A DNA stretch of 64,000 nt from Trichuris trichiura. Lineage: Eukaryota > Nematoda > Enoplea > Trichinellida > Trichuridae. A program made the position numbers and the translations under genes. The DNA lies in contig JBAJFE010000018.1 of assembly GCA_037903355.1 (NCBI GenBank), positions 992,001-1,056,000 of the forward strand. Direction: 5' to 3'. The notes under the pieces were generated by a model. It did no database searches. It worked only from the letters and a program-made list of their open reading frames with translations, and was not told the DNA's origin. Below are positions 44,226 to 54,555 of the stretch, piece by piece. Position 1 is the stretch's first letter; every line of letters begins with the position of its first letter.

Positions 44226-45458
44226 CGTTTATTCGCCGTTAAATTCCTTATATCCTGTCGCGTAATAAAATGACGGCTTTCTATTAATATGCAGTTTTGT
44301 TGATTCATTTATTCACTCATAATTCAAGCGTCTGATCACTCGGACGAAAGGCAACCAAAATCTTAAAACCAACTGGCCCCGAAGATCTCTTCACTGGGAT
44401 ATACGAATATCCTGCTCTATTCGTCAACCGTTTTGGTAGCCACTGCAAAGTCGAAACAAACTTCCAATTATGTATGCTATTATTTCGCTGGCTGACGTTG
44501 TGAAGAGTCTTTTTCTAGGCAAAAACCTTTCTATGAAATCTTAGCCTAATGCGCATAGACGCGCGCGTATTTTCGAATCCGTTAATATATTTTTAAAAAT
44601 GTTCAAGTTTTCGCGTCTTCTACCGCACCTTAATGCATCATGATTCGTAGGCAGCTTTAAGTCGTCGACTGCTGCCCTGTTCACCCTCTAGCAGCCTTTC
44701 ATGAATTCACAGCTAATGTTGCCAGATTTCAGCAGTTGATCACTCAATACTTCTTCATACCTTTAATCCATTTGCAATGCGTCTGCTCACATTTCATTGC
44801 ACTTTGAACGTTCACTTAAATTACAAACTGCTGTAGTTAATAGTCTCTATCAAAGCCCTTCGTTTTATTGTCAAGCATTGACGCTTAGTAAACTCTATAT
44901 AAAACCTTCCCCTTAAGATTCGAGTCAAAATAACCGCAGCAAAACCACCTGTTGCTTACTGAACTTACTTCCCATTCAGTGGCCCCATTTAATAGCTGCA
45001 AAGATGTAAAACTACCTTTTCGCGCACCATTTTCCATTTCATTTTGGCTAAATCGTCCACCCAAAAAAGCTGGCACCTTACCGCTCATCAACTGTTTTCC
45101 CACACCAGAAGAACACATCTGCGCCCCTTAGCCATTGTGCGCCTAATCGAAGGCTAAAGAGCACTGGAGCTGAACGTAGCGTAAGTTTCAAAATAATACT
45201 ACCTCCTTTTTGTTCAGGTTATGTATAAAGGTTCTGTACAGAAAAGACAGTGTACTTGGTTGATGGAAAAGCGTTTATTCGACCGACCCTACTGTCTTTA
45301 CTCTTCAGCTAAGAGGGCACTTCTTTAACTTAATCGCAGCGAGAAAAACTTTCATTGTCTGTGGTCAATTTCAATTTTGCTGCAGGTTAAAATTGGACAG
45401 CAGATGTATCTCCACAGTGATGGGTATGAATGAATGGTAAGTAACACCCATGTGTTAT
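44226..45458. other. Region without a clear gene
   Basis: A minus-strand frame at 44885-45118 (MCSSGVGKQLMSGK...) contains a strong GTAAGT donor after NGATEWE. It could be a first exon, but no partner exon or domain is recognised. The rest shows nothing. Confidence 0.3.
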
Positions 45459-45509
45459 TTCCATTTCCGCATTGCCGATTGATTAGTCGTAAGCTACGTG
45501 TAATAAACA

Positions 45510-45720
45510 AGTGCTCATGTGATCACGGCAGTCACGAGAAAGGTCACCGAAAGTTAGCCCTGGCGAAACTGACCAATCATTTTACTTCGACACTTAGGAA
45601 AGTACGTGGCAAACAAGCTCATGTGACCACGGCAGTCACGAGAAAGGTCACCGGAAGTTAGCCGTGGCCAAACTGACCAATCATTTTACATCGGCAATTA
45701 GGGAAGCACGTGGCAAACAG
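45510..45720 (+). repeat. Two tandem 104-bp units upstream of a TATA box
   Basis: The block from GCTCATGTG (45513) through GTCACGAGAAAGGTCACC and ACTGACCAATCATTTTAC recurs from 45617, period 104 bp. The mirrored pair is at about 54300-54515. Placement directly before a TATA box suggests duplicated promoter elements of a mobile element, but that is inference. Confidence 0.7.
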
Positions 45721-47260
45721 GCAATTATGCAATGCCCCGAGGTATTTACTCAGAGAAAAGGTATATAAAGCGGTCATTGCTGGTGGTGGCAGTCAGTGTG
45801 AATACTGCGCTTGTGTCGTCCTCTTGCGTCTCTCTCTCCCTCTCCTTCGTTGTTCGGTTTGTCGTGTATTGATCAGGACATCCAATGAATTCTCTTCGGA
45901 TGAAGCATGGAAGCCAGCTCAGCAATTACACTATGTACATGACGCTCAACCATTTTCCTTTGCCCATACCTTGGAAACAGAAGCTTATAGTCGACGCTAT
46001 ACCTGCGATTCATTTCAAGAAATGAATCCACCTTGGTGCTCCGAACTCACCGTTTCTGAGAAACAACTCAAGATTTTTTTAGCAGTATACTTGCAATTCA
46101 GAAAGCGTCTGGGAAAAGTTATGGAATGCTCCATTAAAGCGCTTAACGCTCAGATGTTGTTTAAAGTGGCCAAAGTTGCAGTGCTGCTCTGTGTGCGGAA
46201 AAATATATTGGACCTTACGGAGACCTCAGCTAATTACGTTGTTTGATGAAGTTGATTCGCCAGAGCGTACAACATTTCACGCCACGAAGCGGTGATCTTT
46301 CCTCATGAACTCTATTTGACCTCATTGTTGTAGTGAGCAGTTATGATCACATGATGGTCACATGTTCCTCATAGTGAAGTGTCTTCTCATGTTCACATTA
46401 TGATCACATGTGAACTGAATTGGATGTCTAGATGACTGGATACAAAAGAGCTCTCTAAAAAAGGTGCACTGTTGTCCCGGTTTTGTTCTCTTCTACCAAC
46501 AGGAGATGCTCTTTGCTTAGACGGCTGTTTTTGACGATTTTGCCTGGCCTCAAAGAATCTTTGCGAAAGCAAGCACATTAGTCCGTGCACTTCGATTGTT
46601 GAAATTACAATGGAAAAATTCGCAGCTTCAGCGGTTGACAATGAAGAAATGCGTGTAGGAAAAAAGAAAAGCAGGTGACAGCGACTTCGGCATGGCGTAC
46701 GTATTGTTCAACGCATTTGAGCACAGTTAAGCATTGTTATGGTACGTCATGACAGACACCCAACAGCTTTCGACTGCGACTGTCTTCTTCACTATCGTGA
46801 TCGCAGCACCGAAACACTGCTGATGCGCATAACATCGTCGGGTACTCCACTTTCAACGCAATAATGCTTCATGTTCGTTAAGAAAGTGACTCTTGTCTCC
46901 ACGTAGTCTATGTCTGATGGCAAGAAAGCCAGTCTGCATCATGACCGCAGCAAAGCTTTGATTGATGAAGTACGTGTGTGTATGCTTAAGCGCAGAAGCT
47001 TCCCTCGACACTGTGCAGTTACTGCCTACTATGGGCACATGAGTACGTGTGCTCAGATTGCTTCCGCGGTGTTGCAAGTGTCACTACATTTTGTACGACA
47101 GATGAAGACGAAATATACGGTTGTGTTGGAGTTTTGCTTTCCCTTGACAGCGTTTCTTGTTTCACATGTCTGCCTTCAGCATTTCTGTTTCATAGAAACC
47201 ACTCTGGAAATAGCAAAAACTATGAGATTGGCCTTGTCATTAACAGTTTGTTGGAGCTAA
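45710..47260 (+). other. Open-frame fragments shared by both palindrome arms
   Basis: Frames at 45710-46246 and 46910-47260 on this arm correspond to minus-strand frames 54311-53726 (split by a frameshift) and 53138-52668 on the other arm. None contains a domain I recognise, and two overlapping frames are open around 47.05-47.26 kb. Conservation between the arms is explained by the duplication and does not by itself prove coding. A TGATCA/CACATG-rich stretch lies at about 46340-46410. Confidence 0.4.
45761..45800 (+). promoter_or_regulatory. Putative TATA promoter in left arm
   Basis: GTATATAAAG at 45761-45770 is followed about 25 bp downstream by GGCAGTCAGTGTG, an initiator-like TCAGT. The same arrangement is preserved in inverse orientation in the other arm (54252-54259). 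Conservation in both arms supports a real promoter; its transcript is unknown. Confidence 0.4.
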
Positions 47261-47317
47261 AATGCTTTACTGTGGATGACTTACCTCACTGTAAGTGCCA
47301 ATGTGGAGTTGCAGTTA

Positions 47318-47620
47318 CGCACGCTGGAATTCCCTTTGTGATACCCCGTGCATACTGGAGTTACAGTGCAGTTATACACGCTGGAATTTCCTTAGTGATA
47401 TCCCGTGCATACTGGAGTTATAGTGCAGTGACACACGCTGGAATTCCCTTTGTGATATCCCGTGCATACTGGAGTTACGGTGCAGTTACACACGCTGGAA
47501 TTACATACGCTGGAATTCCCTTTGTGATATTGCATACATACTGCAGTTACACGCGCTGGAATTCCTTTGTGATATCCTGTGCATACTGGAGTTACACAAG
47601 CTGGAATCACACACGGAATG
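47318..47620. repeat. 57-bp minisatellite, left arm (about 5 units)
   Basis: Units carry CACGCTGGAATTCC, GTGATATCCCGTGCATACTG and GAGTTAC. Some units are shortened. It is the inverse of the array in the right arm, where more units are present. Confidence 0.8.
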
Positions 47621-47899
47621 AATTAGATCCAGCTGTGGTTATACCCTTCTTAAGCGGCATACTTTCGTGCGATATCCATTTATGTTGGTTGCTTTGCGTG
47701 GTTTTACAAGGTATCATTACTTCTTCTGGAAGGGAGTTATCAGACAAGAGTAGAGTCAGTTTTCCTCTGTTTGTCACTGTAACGCCTGGCATGGGAGGTT
47801 GCTAAGTGTATTGGATTACGCATTATGGATGTTAAGCCTATCTGGCACTTTCAGCAAGTACGTGTACCAGTGAAAACGTGATGACAAGGTAGAAGGGAA

Positions 47900-49204
47900 T
47901 CGTATTGAATAGGTTTATTGAACGTCTATTACAGCTAGTGCATGTAAAAAACAGATGAATAGATTGCAGAAGAGGATAAACATGGTGCATGATGCAGTGA
48001 ACATTAATTGCACGGGGCAAAACGACTAAGCTAAGAATAGTCTCGTCATTGTCTGGTAGTTCATCGTCTTCTGTGTCGTGCAACAGGGCAGAAAAAGAGC
48101 ACTTTCGGAAAGATTTCATAACTGTTTCCGACTTTAGTTTGCTCCATGCTTTTATTACGAGCTGGCACAGCAAACTGAGCGCTGGCGCTCGCATTCGTCC
48201 GCCGGCTGTGTACGTCTTTGGCCCGTTCGCCATCCATTCTTCCCACTTTTCTCGAATGTAGTCTTTATAGGGCTTATTAATGCAAACATCTAGCGGTTGC
48301 AGGACTGGTGTAAGGCCACCAGGAATTACGGCTGTTTCTGTTTTATATTCGTTTAAATGTGATTTTATTGTTTGTGCTGCGTCACTTCGGAATGAGTCTC
48401 AAACCAATAAGCTTCTGTTGTTACCATGCCCACGTCTTTTTCTCCAGATGCCGTCAATTCACAAGCTCACACCTGTTCACCCATCCAGCCATTTTTATAA
48501 AAGTGAACAAAGGCGCCAGAAGGAAACTCTTCCTTTGGCCTTCTTTTTCTCTTAAATATGACCATGGGCTTCAGCTTCATTCCATTAGCCACGCAGGACA
48601 GCATCACCGTGAAGTGAGTTCTTTCATGGCCAGTGCCCTTCACTACAATAAACTTTGTGCCTTTACTATCCATGGTTCTATTGCCAATCATACGGAAAAA
48701 TATTGGCATGTCATCCATATTACTGATGTTGCCCAATGGAAACTCATTTCCTCTTGTCAGATTTCTGACAAGCCTGGAAATACAATTTCGTGAGATAGAG
48801 CACAGTTTCATTTCTTCTGTGAAACATCGTTTCGACTTTTGCTTATTTGGAGATCGCACGCTATGCTTCTTCAGAAAAGGTACGTGTAAATGTACCGCCG
48901 GAAGTTACAAAGCTTATCCTGGAAATCTTCAGGGCTTTTTTGCGCAATTTTTGTCTTCTGTCTCAGGACGAGGTCCTTCCTTTTCGTGAAGCGGCTGCAC
49001 TATCCAGCCGTTGCTGTAAAGGCGTAGGATAAGTATGGGTTGCAGTAGGCCCAGTTTGTCGCTTGAGCTCTCATGTCTGTCCTTGTTATGCTCTCTCGCT
49101 GTTGTCTTACTGATTCTGCCAAACTGTTCTCTAGTTGTGGTCGAATGCCTCAGCGTCTTGCGCGTCTTTTTGGCATCTTCTTCAGGGTTTCTTCCCGTTT
49201 CCAC
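47900..49204 (-). pseudogene. Pogo-like (POGK-type) transposase, copy A
   Basis: Minus-strand remains of a pogo-superfamily transposase. They include GNISNMDDMPIFF and GNRTMDSKGTK in the first catalytic region, a conserved VIFKRKRRPKEEFPSG stretch and the third-Asp region LQPLDVCINKPYKDYIREKW. The C-terminal ANGPKTYTAGGRMRAPA leads to SFRKCSFSALLHDTEDDE. Frames shift between blocks and the N-terminal HTH is incomplete, so it is a broken copy. It forms the inner part of the left palindrome arm. Confidence 0.75.
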
Positions 49205-49280
49205 AACACAAACGATTGCAGGTTGACCTCGCTTTGCAAATTACATCCATTTTATGACCGTTGAATACCAATCACGATTG

Positions 49281-49395
49281 ACTTGAAAGCTGCGGAGATT
49301 AAAGGTTATTGTACATATAACGGGATATTCACTTCGTTGTAAAAACAGTTCATTATATAAACTTATAGTCTCGTACCAAGACATCATATCTTCAG
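49281..49395 (+). repeat. Penelope 3'-tail fragment
   Basis: GAAAGCTGCGGAGATTAAAG leads into AACGGGATATTCACTT and AGTCTCGTACCAAGACATC, the tail shared by the fold-back elements. It lies between two pogo copies. Confidence 0.6.
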
Positions 49396-50040
49396 GTTTA
49401 CTGGATGTCTATTACAACTACTGCATGTAAAAAACAGATGAATAGATCGTAGAAGCGGATAAACATGGTGCATGACGCAGAGAACATTTATTGCAGCAGA
49501 CAAAACAGTTAAGCTAGGTGTGGTCTTTATGACTGTCTAGCAGTCCATCCTTTTCTGTGTTGTCCAGCTTATCCTCCAAACCCGCATGCATTTTCTGTGC
49601 AATTTTCGTCTTTTGTCTCAAGACGAGGTCTTTACTTTTTATGAAACGGCTGCATCATCCATGCGTTACGGGAAAGCCGTAGGATAAGTGTGGCTTGCAG
49701 TGGCATTAGTTCAACGATTTATCTCTCTATCTGTCCATGTGATGATACAGACGTTCTGTCACTGTTCTCGTACTCACTCTGCCAAACTGTTCTCCAGTTC
49801 CAACCAGGAGGGGATGCCTGAGCGTTTTGCGCATTGTTTCTTAAACATCTTCTTCAGGGCCTTTTCCTGTTTCCTCCAATCTATCACCATCTTCCGGGTA
49901 ATGCGATACTCCCTGGCCGCCTGAACATTGTTGCTTTCTTTTGACATCTCGACGACTTCCAACTTGAATCCGGCATTGCAGCTTCTCCTCGCCATTGCTC
50001 GCATGCAGAATGCGCCGAGTAAAACTGAAAAATTCCTTCG
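49396..50040 (-). pseudogene. Internally deleted pogo-like element, copy B
   Basis: The minus-strand frame 50004-49774 encodes a Brinker/pogo-type helix-turn-helix (FKLEVVEMSKESNNVQAARE, then RKMVIDWRKQEKALKKM). The region to about 49567 matches the N-terminal part of copy A. It then jumps directly to 49400-49560, which matches the 3' end of copy A (47920-48070). The catalytic core is deleted, as in a non-autonomous derivative. Confidence 0.65.
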
Positions 50041-50129
50041 TTAAGGAAACTTATTCTTACTCAGTCACATGGTTTCCTCAGTTGCTACTGAGAGCGCGAT
50101 ACAGAGCGCCACGCGATAAAGTTTAGACG

Positions 50130-51100
50130 TATCTTTTCTGAAGACGCGTAGCGTGCGATCTCGAAATAAGCAAAAGTCGAAGCGGTGGTTTACAGGAGAA
50201 ATGAAACTGCTCTATCTCAGGAAATTGTGTTTCCAGCCATGTCAGAAATCTGACAAGAAGAAATGAGTTTCCATTGCGCAGCATCGGTAACATGGATGAG
50301 AGGTCAAAATTTTTCGCTATTATTTGCAATAGAACGATGGATAGTAAAGGCACAAGGTTTATTGTAGTGAAAGGCACTAGCAATGAAAGTACCTACTTTC
50401 CAGTGGTGCTATCGTGCCTAGCTAATGGAATGAGGCTGAAGCCTGTGGTCATATTTAAGAGGAAATTAAGGCCAAAGGAGGCGCCTTCGTCCGCTTTCAT
50501 GAGAACGGTTGGACGGATCAACAGGGTGTGAGATTGTGGATTGACAACATCTGGAGAAAAAGGCCTGGACGTAGCAGCAACAGAATCATACTGGTGTGGG
50601 AATCGCTCCGAAGTCACTTGGCAGAAACAATAAAATCACATTTAAGGGAATATAAAATAGGAACAGCCGTAATCCTCAGTTGGCTTACATCAGTTTCGCA
50701 ACCGCTGAACGTTTGCATTAATAAGATCATTAAAGACTAAATGCGAGAACAGTGGAAAAAATGTATAACGAAAGGACAGAAGAGGTACACAGCCGGCGGA
50801 TAAATGTGAGCACCATCGGTCAATGTGCTGTGCCAGTTCGTAATAAAAGCATGGAGCAAGGTAAAGACGTCAACCGTTATGAAGTCCTTCCAAAATTGCT
50901 CCATTTCTACCCTGTTTGACGGCACAGGAGATGATGCACTGCCAGAGAGTGATGAAGACCATTCTTAGCTTGACCGTTTCGGCCAGTGCAATTAATATTC
51001 ACTGCATGCGCTATGCTTATCCGCTTCCACGAACTATTCATCTGTGTTTTGTTTGCAACAGTTGTAATAGACATCCAATAAACCTACTCAATACGATTCG
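50130..51100 (+). pseudogene. Pogo-like transposase, copy C (right arm)
   Basis: Plus-strand mirror of copy A: IGNMDERSKFF, NRTMDSKGTRFIVVKGT and VIFKRKLRPKE, then in another frame WIDNIWRKRPGRSSN, SQPLNVCINKIIKD and, further on, a KRYTAGG / VIKAWSKVK tail. The expected Asp of the VWDSF motif is Glu, the third Asp is Asn, and frameshifts and stops separate the blocks, so it is inactive. Confidence 0.7.
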
Positions 51101-51840
51101 TTGTACATAGCCCATACAGTGCTGCACAACGCGTATATCGGACAACTGATCAGTTTTTGCGTTGAACTTGAGGCAATACAGTTTCGATTTAATGGATTAC
51201 TGGGATTAACCAGTAAACTGACCAGTAAGAATTGGCGCACAGTTGAGCAGTCAGCGTCGCCGTCACTGCGCCAATGATTACCACCTCAAACTTTTGCGAC
51301 ACAGTCCTTTTCTTTCCTGTTAGAATCCTTATCTTTCACCTACCTAATCATGTTCTTTTGAATTTTCAGCTTCCCGCAGACCTGCGCACCTGCTTTTTCT
51401 TAACGTACCGGACCCCACCTTACCCAGCTTACCTGATTTTGCTTAACCTATTGGACCCCCACTTTACCCGCTTTTCCTAAACCTACTGCACCCTGCAGCT
51501 TACCTGCTTTTCTTTAACCTAGCTGGCCTCCCCCTTAAGTTCAAAACGGTCTCACCACCAGCGCAGTTACTCTCTTTCCTCCTCACTTTGCTCCTAAAAC
51601 CTAGCAACCGCATATTATTTCCATGTATTTGAGGTGCATACTCAAAACGCCTGCTGACAACACATCTTACATTCTGGACATCAACCCTTACCTAACCTCG
51701 TAAAGCAACCAACATAAATGGATATCGCACGAAAATATGCCGCTTAAGGCGGATATAACCACTGCTGGAACTAGTTAATTCTGAGTACTAAACCTTGCGA
51801 ATCCAGCATAAGCAGTCCGAACAGTAAATAGTCCTTGTCA
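51100..51840. other. Block present only in the right arm
   Basis: It interrupts the palindrome relative to the left arm. It contains pyrimidine-rich repeats with TACCTGCTTTTC / TTACCCGCTTTTC-type motifs (51390-51530). It also holds a duplicate (about 51715-51775) of the segment at 52018-52078 (CAACCAACATAAATGGATAT). No gene is recognised. Confidence 0.5.
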
Positions 51841-52094
51841 TAGCGTTTTCACTCGTACAAGTACTTGCCGAAAGTGCCAGATTGGCTTAACAGCCATAAT
51901 GCGTAATCCAATGCACTTAGCAATCTCTCTTGGCAGGGGTTACAGTGAGAAACAGACGAAAACTGACTCTACTCTTGTCTGATAACTCCGTTCCTGGAGA
52001 ACTAATGATACCAAGCAAAGCAACCAACATAAATGGATATCGCACGAAGATTTGCCGCTTAAGAAGGGCATAACCACTGCTGGATCTAGTTCAT

Positions 52095-52700
52095 TCCGTG
52101 TGTAATTCCAGCGTGTGTAACTGCAGTATGCACGGGATATCACAAAGGGAATTCCAGCGTGTTTAACGGCACTGTAACTGCAGTTTGCACGGGATATCAC
52201 AACGGGAATTCCAGCGTGTGTAACTGCGCTGTAACTCCAGTATGCACGGGATATCACAACGGGAATTCCAGCGTGTGTCACTGCACTATAACTTCAGTAT
52301 GCACAGGATATCACAAAGGGAATTCCAGCGTGTGTAACTGCGCTGTAACTCCAGTATGCACAGGATACCACAACGGGAATTCCAGCGTGTGTCACTGCAC
52401 TATAACTTCAGTATGCACAGGATATCACAAAGGGAATTCCAGCGTGTGTAACTGCACTGTAATTCCAGTATGCACAGGATATCACAAAGGGAATTCCAGC
52501 GTGTGTAACTGCGCTGTAACTCCAGTATGCACAGGATATCACAACGGGAATTCCAGCGTGTGTAACTGCACTTTAACTGCAGTATGCACGGGATATCACA
52601 AATGGAATTCCAGCATGTGTAATTCCAGCGTGTGTAACTGCACTATAACTCCATTATGCACGGGATATCACAAAGGGAATTCCAGCGTGTGTAACTGCAA
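52095..52700. repeat. 57-bp minisatellite, right arm (about 10-11 units)
   Basis: The unit includes GGGAATTCCAGCGTGTGTAA, CTGCGCTGTAACTCCAGTAT and GCACAGGATATCACAA, 57 bp in total. Because 57 is a multiple of three, one strand stays open for 189 codons with a 19-residue period (CTGYHNGNSSVCNC...). I regard that frame as a by-product of the repeat. Confidence 0.85.
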
Positions 52701-54224
52701 CTCCACATTGGCACTTACAGTGAGATAAGTCATCCACAGTAAAGCATTTTGGCTCCAACAAACTGTTGATGACAAGGCCAATCTCATAGCTTTTGCTATT
52801 TCCACAGTGGCTTCCATGAAACGGAAATGCTGAAGGCAGACATGGGAAACAAGAAACGCTAGCAAGGGAAAGCAAAACTCCAACACAACCGTATATTTCG
52901 CCTTCGTCTGTCGTACAAAATGTAGTGACACTTGCAAGACCGCGTAAGCAATCTGAGCGCACGTACTCATGCGCCCATAGTAGGCAGTAACTGCACAGTG
53001 TCGAGGAAAGCTTCTGAGCTTAAGCATACACACATGTACTTCATCAATCAAAGCTTTGCTGCAGTTATGATGCAGACTGGCTTTCTTGCCATCAAACATA
53101 GACCACGTGGAGACAAGAGTCACTTTCTTAACGAACATAAAGCATTATTGCGTTGAAAGTGGAGTGCCCGACGATGTTCTGCGCATCAGCAGTGTTTCGG
53201 TGCTGCGATCACGATGTGAAGAAGACAGTCGCAGTCGAAAGCCGTTGGGTGTCTGTCATGACGTACCATAACGGTGCCTAACTGTGCTCAAATGCGTTGA
53301 ACAATACGTACGCCATGCACAAGCCGCTATCACCAGCTTTTCTTTTTTCCTACACGCATTTCTTCATTGTCAACCGCTGAAGCTGTGAATTTCTCTGTTG
53401 TAATTCCAATAATCAAAGTGCACGGAATAATGTACTCACTTTCGCAAAGATTCTTTGAGGCCAGGCAAAATCGTCGAAAACAGCCGTCTAAGCAAAGAGC
53501 ATCTCCTGTTGGTAGAAGAGAATAGAACCGAGACAACAGTGCACCTTTTTTAGAGAACTCTTTTGTATCCAGTCATCTGGACATCCAATTCAGTTCACAT
53601 GTAATCATCATGTGAACATGAGAAGACACTTCACTATGAGGTGTGATCATGAGGAACATGTGACCATCATGTGATCATAACTGCTCAGTACTACAATGAG
53701 GTCAAATAGAGTTCATGAGGAAAGATCACCGCTTTGTGGCGTGAAATGTTGTACGCTTTAGCGAATCAGCTTTATCAAACAACATAGTTAGCTGAGGTCT
53801 CCGTAAGGTCCCATATATTTTTCCGCACACAGAGCAGCACTGAAACTTTGGCCATTTTAAACAACATCTGAGCGTTAAGCGCTTTAATGGAGCATTCCAT
53901 AACTTTTCCCAGACGCTTTCCGAATTGCAAGTATACTGCGAAGAAAACTGTGAGTTGTTTTTCAGAAAACGTGAGTTCGGAGTACTAAGGTCGATTCGCT
54001 TCCTGAAATGGATCGCAGGTACAGCGCGATTATATCTTTCTTCTTCCAACGTATGGGCAGGTGAAAAATGGTTCAACGCCAGGTACACAGTGTAATTGGT
54101 GAGCTACTTTCCATGCTTCATCCGAAGAGAATTCATTGGATGTCCTGATCAATACACGACAAACCGAACTATGAAGGAGAGGGAGAGAGAAACGCAAGAG
54201 GACGACACAAGCGCAGTATTCACA

Positions 54225-54262
54225 CTGACCGCCACCACCAGCAATGACCGCTTTATATACCT
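54225..54262 (-). promoter_or_regulatory. Putative TATA promoter in right arm
   Basis: Mirror copy of the left-arm TATA/initiator arrangement (TATATAAAG on the minus strand), firing into the palindrome. Confidence 0.38.
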
Positions 54263-54555
54263 TTTCTCTGAGTAAATACCGCGGGGCATTGCATAATTGC
54301 CTGTTTGCCACGTGCTTCCCTAATTGTCGAAGTAAAATGATTGGTCAGTTTGGCCACGGCTAACTTCGGTGACCTTTCTCGTGACTGCCGTGGTCACATG
54401 AGCTTGTTTGCCACGTACTTTCCTAATTGTCGAAGTAAAATGATTGGTCAGTTTGGCCAGGGCTAACTTCGGTGACCTTTCCTCGTGACCGCCGTGGTCA
54501 CATGAGCACTTGTTTATTACACCTAGATTATGACTAATCAATCGGCAATGCGGAA

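Noticed and set aside
44885..45118. Small gene with two introns of 34 and 20 bp
   Set aside because: Those introns are far below the size class seen in the verified genes; only the GTAAGT donor is notable.
47047..47805. 252-codon open frame crossing the left minisatellite
   Set aside because: Much of it is minisatellite translated in a frame kept open by the 57-bp period; another frame is open over the same upstream bases and no domain is recognisable.
48929..49204. Separate small gene at the palindrome centre
   Set aside because: Its translation aligns with the N-terminal part of the pogo-like transposase in the neighbouring copy.
52095..52700. CRISPR-like array of regularly spaced repeats
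   Set aside because: The whole 57-bp unit is repeated without unique spacers, and the genome is eukaryotic; it is a minisatellite.
52159..52728. 189-codon Cys-rich repeat protein
   Set aside because: It is entirely a translated 57-bp tandem repeat without start context or neighbouring exons.
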